From Fen-1118 sp964491625 (lineage in GTDB: Bacteria > Myxococcota_A > Polyangia > Fen-1088), in contig CAZBIU010000163.1 in assembly GCA_964491625.1 (NCBI GenBank), positions 1 through 14,373 on the forward strand: a DNA stretch of 14,373 nt, read 5' to 3'. How positions within the stretch are numbered: the first letter of the stretch is position 1; every line of letters begins with the position of its first letter. Shown here one piece after another: positions 6,802 to 13,461 of this stretch. The notes beneath the pieces are model-generated. The model saw only the letters and a program-made list of their open reading frames with translations. It did no database searches and had not been told where the DNA came from. The position numbers were made by a program, and so were the translations under genes.

Positions 6802-8163
6802 ATGAAAATGATTCTGCGTGGAATTGTCGTGTCTGGTGTCGCGGTCGTCCTCGCGTCCTGCGGGGGAAACGGTACCCCAGCCGCAAGCAGCGGCGGAGCG
6901 GGCGGTGGGACGGGGGGAATTCCTTCCACGGGCGGCGCCTTGGGCAGCGGAGGGAAGAGTGGATCTGGAGGGCTCTCAGCCACGGGCGGCAACTCGGCCA
7001 CCGGCGGCAACTCGGCCACCGGCGGGATGTCGACAACCGGCGGGCGATCTGGTACGGGCGGCAGCTCGGCCACCGGCGGCACGTCGACAACCGGCGGGCG
7101 GTCTGGTACGGGCGGCAGCTCGGCCACCGGCGGCGCCCCGGCAACCGGAGGTCAATCGAGCGCGGGCGGAATCTCAGCCGCCGGCGGCGTATCGGCAAGC
7201 GGTGGGAAGCCAGGCACGGGCGGAATCTCCGCCGCAGGGGGCGCACCGGCAACCGGTGGGAGCTCGGCTGGCGGGACCGGCGGTACGCAAGACGCTGGCA
7301 CGCAAGACGCGGGATCGACGGGCGGACGCGGTGGCAGCGGGGCCGCTGGCGGCAGCGCTGGCGGAGGCTCCGGAACCGGCGGAGTCCCGTCGGTGGACGG
7401 CGGACTCGGCTCCCTTGGCTGCGGCAAGGCCATCACGCGACCTGATCCAAAGACCCAGCAAACCATGGATATGCAAGGGACGACCCGCTACTACCTGCTC
7501 GACGTTCCAACCGCCGCCGACAACAAGACGCCGCTCATGCTGATCTTCGCCTTGCACGGCCACAACATGAACAACGTCTCGGTGGTGGGCATGTACAACT
7601 TCACCTCGCGATCGGGCGGCAAGGCCATCACCGTTTATCCGCAGGGCGACGGCGACGCGCCCGGCACCACCTCCAAATGGGGCAGCGGAATCACCTCGAA
7701 CTGGACGAGCAACGACGCGAACTACGCGTACATTCAGGCGTTGAAGACGGATCTCGAGAACCGATTCTGCATCGACACCAGTCGGGAGTTCTTCACCGGG
7801 TTCAGCATGGGCGGGATGTTCACCAACTCCATCGCCTGTGCGCACAACAGCTGGTTCCGCGGCTATGCACCCGTCGAAGGCATGGGGCCCGGCACCTGCG
7901 CGGACAAAAACGCCAAGCCCGCCATCATGATCCATCAGGGGACCGCCGACACCACGGTCACGCCAACCGCGGGCGGCGAGCCGACGCGTGACTTCTGGAT
8001 TGGTCAAAATGGATGCAATCAAACGACCACCTCGGCCTTCACAGGTTGCCAGAGTTATGCCGGCTGCGCCGAGCCGGTCGTCTATTGCGTCGGCAATTGG
8101 ACTCACACCGTCGACGCAATCGCCACGGCCAACATCTGGAGCTTCTTCAACGGTCTGCAGTAG
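6802..8163 (+). CDS. CE1-like esterase / PHB-depolymerase-type lipoprotein with Thr-Gly-Gly stalk
   Basis: A 453-residue lipoprotein. The signal MKMILRGIVVSGVAVVLASC puts the lipidated cysteine at residue 20. Residues about 21-206 are a low-complexity stalk of hexapeptides of the type S-[AT]-T-G-G-x. The catalytic domain (about 207-453) is an alpha/beta hydrolase of the feruloyl/acetylxylan esterase and PHB-depolymerase type. It shows LIFALHGHNMNN (about 247-258) for the oxyanion site, FTGFSMGG with nucleophile Ser335, HQGTADTTV with Asp383, and GNWTHTVD with His435. Several cysteines suggest disulfides in a secreted protein. Among beta-glucan hydrolases, removal of acetyl or feruloyl groups from plant polysaccharide is the likely role; a PHB-type polyester is the main alternative. 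It is convergent with the GH3 gene. Confidence 0.88.
   Translation: MKMILRGIVVSGVAVVLASCGGNGTPAASSGGAGGGTGGIPSTGGALGSGGKSGSGGLSATGGNSATGGNSATGGMSTTGGRSGTGGSSATGGTSTTGGRSGTGGSSATGGAPATGGQSSAGGISAAGGVSASGGKPGTGGISAAGGAPATGGSSAGGTGGTQDAGTQDAGSTGGRGGSGAAGGSAGGGSGTGGVPSVDGGLGSLGCGKAITRPDPKTQQTMDMQGTTRYYLLDVPTAADNKTPLMLIFALHGHNMNNVSVVGMYNFTSRSGGKAITVYPQGDGDAPGTTSKWGSGITSNWTSNDANYAYIQALKTDLENRFCIDTSREFFTGFSMGGMFTNSIACAHNSWFRGYAPVEGMGPGTCADKNAKPAIMIHQGTADTTVTPTAGGEPTRDFWIGQNGCNQTTTSAFTGCQSYAGCAEPVVYCVGNWTHTVDAIATANIWSFFNGLQ
6973..7272 (+). repeat. 18-bp-period tandem repeats encoding the Thr-Gly-Gly stalk
   Basis: The stalk codes for about sixteen degenerate hexapeptides (period 18 bases), such as SATGGN, STTGGR and SGTGGS. 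Within it, 7030-7080 and 7084-7134 are two 51-base copies, 54 bases apart, differing by one base (gcgatct versus gcggtct), so three hexapeptides were duplicated recently. The strand is G-rich with regular GGCGG runs. No stop codons occur on the opposite strand, which creates long proline-rich false ORFs there. Confidence 0.9.
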
Positions 8164-8182
8164 GGATAGGTCGCCCTGCGGA

Positions 8183-8229
8183 CGTCCCGGGGACGGCTCC
8201 CGTCGCGGGAGCTCCCGCGTGACGGGAGC
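8183..8229. terminator. Palindrome cluster between convergent genes, likely bidirectional terminator
   Basis: The 86 bases between the esterase stop and the GH3 stop hold three adjoining hairpins. CGTCCC/GGGACG is at 8183-8195. GCTCCCG-TCG-CGGGAGC is at 8196-8212. GCTCCCG-CGTGA-CGGGAGC is at 8211-8229 and shares two bases with the second. The second and third have identical 7-bp stems, and the outer arms can also pair with each other. There is no T tract on either side, so a hairpin or Rho-assisted terminator is more likely than a classical intrinsic one. The position between two converging genes supports the call. Confidence 0.6.
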
Positions 8230-8249
8230 ACCGCGGATCTCCGACCGAT

Positions 8250-10313
8250 TTACGGAAAGGTCAGGCCGTCGCCCACGGCGAACAGCGGCGTCTGGCCATC
8301 GCCTGCGTGGATCGGGATTTGCGCCAGGCTGGCGGGCCAGGTGAAGCTGAGCTTGCCGGTAGGCTTGTAGTCGCCGAATAGTACGTCGGCAATGCCGTCG
8401 CCTTCGGTGCCGGGCAGCCATGCCGCAATGAAGGCGTTGGCCGAATCGAGGGCCGAGACGCCATTGCCGTCGGTGAGGATCAGCGGCCGACCCGAGAAAA
8501 GCACAACCACGAACGGCACATTGGCAGCCTTCACTTTGGCGATTGTCGCAAAATCGGCGGCGGTGAGGGTCGGGTCCTGGCTGTCGCCCTGGCCCTCGGC
8601 ATAGGGGGCTTCGCCCACAACCACGATCACGCGATCTGCGCCGGCGGCATTGCTGCCGTCGCTGGACGTGGTGACAATCGTGCTGCTGCCGCTGGGGAAC
8701 AGGTTCTTGACCGCGCCCAGGACCGTGGTGCCGGTTGTCGTGTTTGTCGCCGGGCCCCCGGTGCCAAGCCCCTGCCAGCCGATGGTCCAGCCCCCGCACT
8801 GCTTGGCCAGCGAATCCGCCCCGCTGCCCGTCACGTGAATCCGCGATACGGTCTTCGACAAGGGCAGGATGCCGTCGTTCTTGAGCAGGACCAGCGACTC
8901 GCGAACCGCTTCGCGCGCCACCGCCCGATGCGCCGCCGAGCCGATGTCCGCCGTCAGGGCCGGATCGACGACCGTGTCGCCATCGAGCAGGCCCATCTCG
9001 CACTTGACGGTCAGGATGCGACGAACGGCGTCCTTGATACGGTCGATGGAGATGTCACCCGAGGTGACAAGCGACGACAGAGTGTTGGCCAGATCGGCCG
9101 CGGTGTGGACGCCCTTGATGTGGGACAACATGGCCATGTCCAGTCCGGCGTTGAAGGCTGCCTTCACTTGCTCGTTCCAGGTGCCGGGCAACTGGCTGAT
9201 GGCGTCCCAGTCGGAAACCAAGAAGCCCTGGAAGCCCATCTCGCCCTTCAACACGTCGGTCAGCCACTTCTTCGAGCCGGTCATCTTGGCGCCCTGGTAG
9301 CTGCTGTAGCTGACCATGATCGAGCCGACTCCGGCTTCGATCGAGGCACGGTAGGGCTCAATCGCCAGCGCGCGGAACGCAGTCTCGTCCAGGGTCGTGA
9401 CGTCTCCTGCGTTCTTGCCCCCGTCGGTGGCGCCGTCGCCCGCGTAGTGCTTGGCCGCGGCCAGCACGCCCTGCGCGCTGCCCAGCTTGCCGTTCTGCAA
9501 CCCCTTGACCATGGCCGCGCCCAGCTGGCCAGTCAGGTCGGGCGATTCGCCGAAACATTCGTAGGTGCGGCCCCAGCGTTCGTCGCGGGCCGCAGCCACC
9601 GTGGGTCCAAAGGCCCAGTTCATGCCCACGCCCAGCATCTCTTGCGCCGTAATGCGGCCGACTTGCTCGACCAGGGTCGGATTGCGGGTCGCCCCCAGCC
9701 CGATGTCGTGGGGAAACATTGTCGAGTCTTCCACGTTGTTGTTACCGTGAACCGCGTCCACGCCGTACAGCAGGCCGATGTGCGGATTCGACGCCTTGGC
9801 CACGTTGACGTAGGACGAGACCAGGCTAAGCCAATCCGCAATCATGTTGCCTGTCGCGGGATCCGAGCCGCCGCCGCTGAGCACCGAGCCCAGCTGCGCC
9901 GAGGTCGCCTCGGCGACGGTGAGTCCGTTGCTATCGACCTGGGTCATCTGGCCGCAGGCCTGGGCAGGCGTCAGGATCTCGACCAGGGCGACGGCCTTGT
10001 CGTAGCAGGCTTGCGAAGGCACCCAGGCCCCGCCGTCCACGCTGGTCTGACCGGGCGAGCCCCCGGTTCCGGACGGACCGCTATCCGAGCCCGAGCTTCC
10101 CCAATGCCCGCCCCAATTCCCCGCCACGCCCGAGTCGGCCGGCATGGAGGTCGAATCTCCTCCACAGGCCACGGCGTTTGTCAGAAGTAGCAGTGCCGAA
10201 ATTCGCAAGACCGAGATTCGCAAGTTGATATGGAAATCCTGGGAGGGTTTCCATGCCTTCCCGCGTTTCGGCTCCGCCGGGCAAAGCCCGGCTTTGCCAT
10301 CGCGACTGGTCAC
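8250..10313 (-). CDS. GH3 exo-beta-glucosidase / beta-glucan exohydrolase, lipoprotein
   Basis: A 687-residue family 3 glycoside hydrolase that releases glucose from beta-glucan oligomers. Motifs, numbered from the GTG start: GVDAVHGNNNV (184-194), AAAKHYAGDG with K288-H289, FLVSDWDAI with nucleophile Asp368, CGGWTIGWQG (about 506-515), and GEAPYAEGQGD with probable acid/base Glu573. The last two match barley-type beta-D-glucan exohydrolases. It has the (beta/alpha)8 and alpha/beta sandwich domains but no C-terminal Fn3 domain. A lipoprotein-like signal (ALLLLTNAVAC) places the cysteine near residue 50, followed by a Gly/Ser stalk. The GTG at 10313 follows GGAGG by five bases; an ATG at 10325 is the alternative. 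A TTG at 10223 would give a standard 20-residue signal, so the start is uncertain. It begins 30 bases after the GH16 stop, in the same operon. Confidence 0.93.
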   Translation of the reverse strand: MTSRDGKAGLCPAEPKRGKAWKPSQDFHINLRISVLRISALLLLTNAVACGGDSTSMPADSGVAGNWGGHWGSSGSDSGPSGTGGSPGQTSVDGGAWVPSQACYDKAVALVEILTPAQACGQMTQVDSNGLTVAEATSAQLGSVLSGGGSDPATGNMIADWLSLVSSYVNVAKASNPHIGLLYGVDAVHGNNNVEDSTMFPHDIGLGATRNPTLVEQVGRITAQEMLGVGMNWAFGPTVAAARDERWGRTYECFGESPDLTGQLGAAMVKGLQNGKLGSAQGVLAAAKHYAGDGATDGGKNAGDVTTLDETAFRALAIEPYRASIEAGVGSIMVSYSSYQGAKMTGSKKWLTDVLKGEMGFQGFLVSDWDAISQLPGTWNEQVKAAFNAGLDMAMLSHIKGVHTAADLANTLSSLVTSGDISIDRIKDAVRRILTVKCEMGLLDGDTVVDPALTADIGSAAHRAVAREAVRESLVLLKNDGILPLSKTVSRIHVTGSGADSLAKQCGGWTIGWQGLGTGGPATNTTTGTTVLGAVKNLFPSGSSTIVTTSSDGSNAAGADRVIVVVGEAPYAEGQGDSQDPTLTAADFATIAKVKAANVPFVVVLFSGRPLILTDGNGVSALDSANAFIAAWLPGTEGDGIADVLFGDYKPTGKLSFTWPASLAQIPIHAGDGQTPLFAVGDGLTFP
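10196..10225 (-). repeat. 15-bp tandem duplication in the GH3 signal-peptide region
   Basis: Two adjoining 15-base units on the plus strand, CCGAAATTCGCAAGA and CCGAGATTCGCAAGT, match at 13 of 15 positions. On the coding strand they encode LRISV and LRISA in the hydrophobic signal region of the GH3 enzyme. Confidence 0.75.
10276..10298. repeat. Nested palindrome in the 5' part of the GH3 gene
   Basis: Two overlapping perfect 7-bp hairpins share arms: GCCGGGC-AAA-GCCCGGC at 10276-10292 and GGCAAAG-CCCGG-CTTTGCC at 10280-10298. They could form alternative structures in the RNA. The segment lies just inside the annotated GH3 start, where it would code for an unusual charged leader before the signal peptide. 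It may instead be untranslated leader RNA. Confidence 0.65.
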
Positions 10314-10318
10314 GTAAT

Positions 10319-10323
10319 CCTCC
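10319..10323 (-). promoter_or_regulatory. Ribosome binding site favouring the GTG start of GH3
   Basis: GGAGG on the minus strand, five bases before the GTG at 10313. The in-frame ATG at 10325-10323 overlaps this site and has no comparable site of its own, so the GTG is preferred. Confidence 0.6.
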
Positions 10324-10343
10324 ATGCACGCGCTCGCATTTTT

Positions 10344-11333
10344 TCACGTCCTGGCGGGCCTGGATGACGCGCACCTGGATCGCCTCCGTCTCGGCCAGAC
10401 TCGCAGCCACGGCCAAGCCGCAACCATAAGGATTGAAAGCAGTCCAAGCCCGACTCTTCTCGAACCGGGTTCCACGTTGCAGCCACCGGAGCTACTTCCG
10501 CTGCCGGCGCCCGAAGAACCTCCCGTCGAGCTCACCGACCCGCCCGCGCCGCCGGTGGAGCTGGTGCCGTCGTCGGCTGGCGGGGTTCCTGGGTCACCCG
10601 TCGCACTGTCTGCAGTCAGAGACAATACGGCGATGCCATCGACGAAGCCAACGTTCTGCGGGTTATGGGTCGAAAGGTTGTACGCGGAGGCCCAGTTGCC
10701 GACTGCCCAGCCGGTCGGGACCGCCGAATCCTGGAACTCCTGGCGCCACTGCACTTGGAAGGTCCCGTTGTCGTACGACGAGTACTGCACCCAGCTGATG
10801 TACTCGCGTACCGGCAAAGTCGTGTTGTTGATGTTTCCCCCGAAGCTGGAGTTGCCGGGCCAGATGTTGAAGTGAATCGTCATGCCGGCCGACGCGTTCT
10901 CGGCGAAGGCCGTGGCCGTGTCGCCCGTGTCGCGACGGAATTCGCTGCCGTCGACCGACCACGCGATGTAGCTTGGCGTCCAGTCGATTCCGTAGGTGTG
11001 ATATTCCGCGCAGCTGTTGCCTGGCATGGTGTTGTTCTGCGAGTGATTCGAAGCCGTGGTGCCGTATCGGGCGTTGGTGGTCATGCCGCAGTTGGCCCCG
11101 ACCTTTTCGAAATCGATCTCGTTCCAGTACGCCCCGGCGACCTCGGAGCCGTTTTTCCACAAGAAGAAGGAGCTGACGACGCCGTCTCCGGGCGCGTGCT
11201 GGATACGAGCCTCGAAACGCCCGTACGTGTAGGACTGCGTGGCGTACAGCTCGGCACTGGCCATGCCCATCGCACGCGCGGAAATGATGGTGGATAGGCA
11301 CAACAGTGCGAGAATCGTTCCTCTGCGGATCAT
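10344..11333 (-). CDS. Circularly permuted GH16 beta-1,3-1,4-glucanase (lichenase) with C-terminal membrane tail
   Basis: A 329-residue secreted enzyme with a signal peptide of about 20-27 residues. The GH16 active site is NEIDFEKVG, with Glu72, Asp74 and Glu76 as nucleophile, assistant and acid/base. AELYATQSYTYGRFEARI, VSSFFLWKNGSE and YHTYGIDWTPSYIAWSVDG closely resemble the Fibrobacter succinogenes lichenase as I recall it. As there, the strands that open Bacillus lichenases (QWRQEF, WAVGNW, NVGFVDGIAVLSLT, about residues 195-240) come after the catalytic part, so the fold is a natural circular permutant. A Gly/Ser stalk (about 243-284), GGCN with Cys285, a membrane segment (about 293-313) and RRRR follow. 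This tail resembles a MYXO-CTERM-like sorting signal with one cysteine. The ATG at 11333 has AAGGAGG seven bases upstream. GH3 follows in the same operon. Confidence 0.9.
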   Translation of the reverse strand: MIRRGTILALLCLSTIISARAMGMASAELYATQSYTYGRFEARIQHAPGDGVVSSFFLWKNGSEVAGAYWNEIDFEKVGANCGMTTNARYGTTASNHSQNNTMPGNSCAEYHTYGIDWTPSYIAWSVDGSEFRRDTGDTATAFAENASAGMTIHFNIWPGNSSFGGNINNTTLPVREYISWVQYSSYDNGTFQVQWRQEFQDSAVPTGWAVGNWASAYNLSTHNPQNVGFVDGIAVLSLTADSATGDPGTPPADDGTSSTGGAGGSVSSTGGSSGAGSGSSSGGCNVEPGSRRVGLGLLSILMVAAWPWLRVWPRRRRSRCASSRPART

Positions 11334-11340
11334 GCTTTCG

Positions 11341-11347
11341 CCTCCTT
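11341..11347 (-). promoter_or_regulatory. Ribosome binding site of the GH16 lichenase
   Basis: AAGGAGG on the minus strand, seven bases before the ATG at 11333. It excludes the longer open frame reaching 11435, which would place 34 extra polar residues before the signal peptide. Confidence 0.85.
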
Positions 11348-11563
11348 GGTCTTTGGTGGAAGAACACACGAACCCTGATGGTTTGCCTACGGCCTTCGCG
11401 TAGCGGCTTCGAGGAATCCCAAGAAATGCAAACAACGCGTGCGAACGACGCCCCAGCCCCTGCTGCCGACGCGGCGAGCATCCTCGGTGTCAGGCGGGGA
11501 AATTTTCGCCACGGACCGGCATCATCACGGACATCTACCCATGGAGCTATCCAATGACCCATC

Positions 11564-11569
11564 GGAGGG
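11564..11569 (+). promoter_or_regulatory. Ribosome binding site of the M6-like protease
   Basis: GGAGGG four bases before the ATG at 11574. An in-frame GTG at 11571 directly precedes that ATG. An in-frame ATG at 11541 is possible but has no comparable site and would lengthen the n-region of the signal peptide. Confidence 0.7.
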
Positions 11570-11573
11570 CGTG

Positions 11574-13427
11574 ATGTTTCGGCCAAACTGGATACTGACT
11601 GCCTGCATGATCTTCGCCGTCGGACTGCTATCCGCCCCAGCCCGTGCCACCATCGTGTGGCAAGGCAAGCAGGTCCCAGCATGGCCGGACCTGCAACCTC
11701 CGGCCAACGCTTCGGTGCTCTACGACCAGGTCTTGCCAAGCCATCTCTTCCCCCATCCGTCCGGCGTGGTAGCGGGGCTGGTGATTCTCGTCGACTTCAG
11801 CGACACACCGGCCACCTTGTCGAAAGACGAGATAGATGCGTGGCTGAATACCAAGGGTTACAACAAGTACGGCCTGACCGGCTCGATCCGCGACTACTAC
11901 CTCGGGCAGTCCAACAACATCGTTGACTACCAGAACGAGGTACACGGCTACTACCGGGCAACACAGCCGAAGAGCTACTACGACGGTGGAACCAGCTACG
12001 AGCGCGCAGATGAGCTGTGGTCGGAGGTCATCGCTGCGATGGACAGCGAGATTGACTTCTCGCTCTTCGACCACGACAAGGACGGAAAGACCGAGGCCAT
12101 CAGCCTGCTCTACGCGGGCGACGAAGGCACCTTCGGCGTCGGTCTTTGGCCGCACGCCTCGAGCTCGACCATCAAGAAGGACGGCGTGGTGCTGAACCGC
12201 TACATGATGACGGCCCTGCACACGAAACCGACCAACTACGTCTTCGCTCACGAAAGCGGCCATATGCTATTCGGATGGCCGGATCTCTACGGTGTGGGCG
12301 ACTACTGCATTATGGCCAATCGGGATGCCGACACCAATCCGGTCGGCATCAACGACGTCTTCCGGGTCGATCAGGGCTGGCTGGACGTCGTCGATATCGA
12401 CAAGAGCACCAACGCGAGCTACACGACGGCACCCGACGCTCCCGCCTATCGCTACGTGAACCCCGCCAAGAGCGGCGAATACTTTCTCTGGTCGAACGTG
12501 CAGCCCGCCCAAGAATGGGTGTCTTTAAAGGGAGGTGGGATTCTTCTCTGGCACTTCGACCATTCCATCCCGGACAATTCCCCCCCGGCGACACTCGAGC
12601 TCGCAGTGGTCCAGGGCGGGGGCTCGCGCATTCTGTCGGAAACGACCTGGCCAAGCCCGGGTAGCGCCGCAACGGACTTCTTCTACAAGGGCAACAACAG
12701 CGAGCTTGGCGACACGACCAAGCCGGCAAGCGCCTGGAACAACGGTACTGCCTCGGGGCTTCGCATCTACAACATCAGCGCCAACGCCCCGCAGATGACC
12801 TTCTCGGTGGGAACCGGCACCATTCCCGATGGGGGAGCTGACGTCGGCCCCGATGCGGGCCAGAACAGCTCGCCCGATTCGGGCCAGGACAGCTCGCCCG
12901 ATTCGGCCAAGGACACGAATGGAATGCGCGACGCGAAGGACGGCACGGGGGAAACCGGAGGATTCCTTGCGACCGGAGGCATGCTGGGAACCGGAGGATC
13001 TCTCGCGACCGGAGGCGCGCTGGGAATCGGAGGATTCCTTGCGACCGGAGGCGCGCTGGGAACTGGAGGCATGGCAGGAATGAGCGGTTCGGTTGCGACG
13101 GGTGGCGCGACGTCCGGGGGCGGCACAGGCGCTTCGGGCGGCGCCCTATCCAGGGGTGGCAGCGCGGCTGGCGACAACGGGAGCACGGCAGGAGCGACGA
13201 GCGGGAGAGGCGGACAGCAGGCGACGGGTGGAAGTGCAGCAGGCGGCGCCTCCGGCAGAGGAGCGGGCGGTAGCACGACGGTGGCAACCTCGGCCCGCTC
13301 CGGCTGCTCGTGCTCGCTGGGCCGGCCGACCAACCCGATACCGTTCGCAGGACTCATCCTGATCGGCGCCGTGTTGCTTCGCCTGGGTATAGGTCGTGGT
13401 CGCTGGAAAGGTCGATCGCCAGGATGA
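11574..13427 (+). CDS. M6-like (immune inhibitor A type) metalloprotease with Gly-rich stalk and MYXO-CTERM-type tail
   Basis: A 617-residue secreted protein. The signal peptide MFRPNWILTACMIFAVGLLSA ends near PARA-T at residue 25. The M6-like domain spans about 60-410. It shows GLVILVDFSDT (68-78), GSIRDYYLGQS (103-113), a calcium-loop-like DHDKDGKTE (166-174), and zinc motif HESGH (His226, Glu227, His230) followed by WPDLYGVGDYCIM. An Asp/Ser/Pro stretch (about 420-450) and a Gly-rich stalk (about 458-570) lead to GCSCSLG (Cys578, Cys580), a membrane segment (about 588-604) and a basic end. That tail matches the MYXO-CTERM pattern: surface sorting with removal of the membrane helix by a rhomboid-like or CAAX-like intramembrane protease (myxosortase). 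It probably degrades extracellular protein at the cell surface. It is divergent from GH16. Confidence 0.87.
   Translation: MFRPNWILTACMIFAVGLLSAPARATIVWQGKQVPAWPDLQPPANASVLYDQVLPSHLFPHPSGVVAGLVILVDFSDTPATLSKDEIDAWLNTKGYNKYGLTGSIRDYYLGQSNNIVDYQNEVHGYYRATQPKSYYDGGTSYERADELWSEVIAAMDSEIDFSLFDHDKDGKTEAISLLYAGDEGTFGVGLWPHASSSTIKKDGVVLNRYMMTALHTKPTNYVFAHESGHMLFGWPDLYGVGDYCIMANRDADTNPVGINDVFRVDQGWLDVVDIDKSTNASYTTAPDAPAYRYVNPAKSGEYFLWSNVQPAQEWVSLKGGGILLWHFDHSIPDNSPPATLELAVVQGGGSRILSETTWPSPGSAATDFFYKGNNSELGDTTKPASAWNNGTASGLRIYNISANAPQMTFSVGTGTIPDGGADVGPDAGQNSSPDSGQDSSPDSAKDTNGMRDAKDGTGETGGFLATGGMLGTGGSLATGGALGIGGFLATGGALGTGGMAGMSGSVATGGATSGGGTGASGGALSRGGSAAGDNGSTAGATSGRGGQQATGGSAAGGASGRGAGGSTTVATSARSGCSCSLGRPTNPIPFAGLILIGAVLLRLGIGRGRWKGRSPG
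12857..12904 (+). repeat. Two 24-bp tandem repeats in the protease stalk
   Basis: Adjoining 24-base units at 12857-12880 and 12881-12904 differ by one base (cagaac versus caggac). They encode GQNSSPDS and GQDSSPDS, an acidic Ser/Pro spacer between the protease domain and the Gly-rich stalk. Confidence 0.85.
12957..13064 (+). repeat. Three 36-bp tandem repeats in the protease stalk
   Basis: Three adjoining 36-base units, 12957-12992, 12993-13028 and 13029-13064, encode GG[FS]LATGG[MA]LG[TI]. Units 1 and 3 differ at only a few positions. The array keeps the reading frame, so copy-number changes would alter stalk length without breaking the protein. Confidence 0.9.
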
Positions 13428-13446
13428 GGCAGGTGCCAGCACTGCC
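13428..13446. terminator. Hairpin between convergent genes, possible terminator
   Basis: Directly after the protease stop, GGCA-G-GTG-CCAG-CAC-TGCC folds into a 7-bp stem with one bulged G and a four-base loop. There is no T tract. It lies in the 34-base gap between two converging genes, so it may end transcription from one or both sides. Confidence 0.35.
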
Positions 13447-13461
13447 GTCCAACCGTATCGG

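Larger units (their letters stand above)
11334..11573. promoter_or_regulatory. Divergent intergenic region between GH16 and the M6-like protease
   Basis: These 240 bases separate the GH16-GH3 operon from the divergent protease gene and must carry promoters for both unless transcription enters from outside. I see ribosome-binding sites at both ends and a small 5-bp inverted repeat, CTACG/CGTAG, at 11387-11403 with a seven-base loop. I cannot identify a convincing sigma-70, ECF or sigma-54 promoter by eye. The shared region would allow joint control of glucanase and protease. Confidence 0.4.

Noticed and set aside
6408..7127. Minus-strand ORF with PPVAELPPVPD repeats
   Set aside because: It is the reverse complement of the TGG-coding repeats and has no ribosome-binding site or domain. 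The sense protein has a lipobox and catalytic triad.
6605..7252. Upstream extension of the outer-membrane-like gene's frame on the minus strand (Pro/Arg-rich)
   Set aside because: It is antisense to the esterase's Gly-rich repeats, which contain no stops on the other strand. The real protein starts at the signal peptide near 6604.
7174..9003. Long minus-strand frame of about 600 codons crossing the esterase and GH3
   Set aside because: It has arginine/glycine-rich composition with no domain, and runs out of frame through two well-supported genes on opposite strands.
8835..10190. Plus-strand ORF of 451 codons opposite the GH3 gene
   Set aside because: It is antisense to a clear GH3 enzyme with all its catalytic motifs.
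12767..13357. Minus-strand Pro/Ala-rich ORF opposite the protease stalk
   Set aside because: It is again a shadow of Gly-rich coding sequence on the plus strand.
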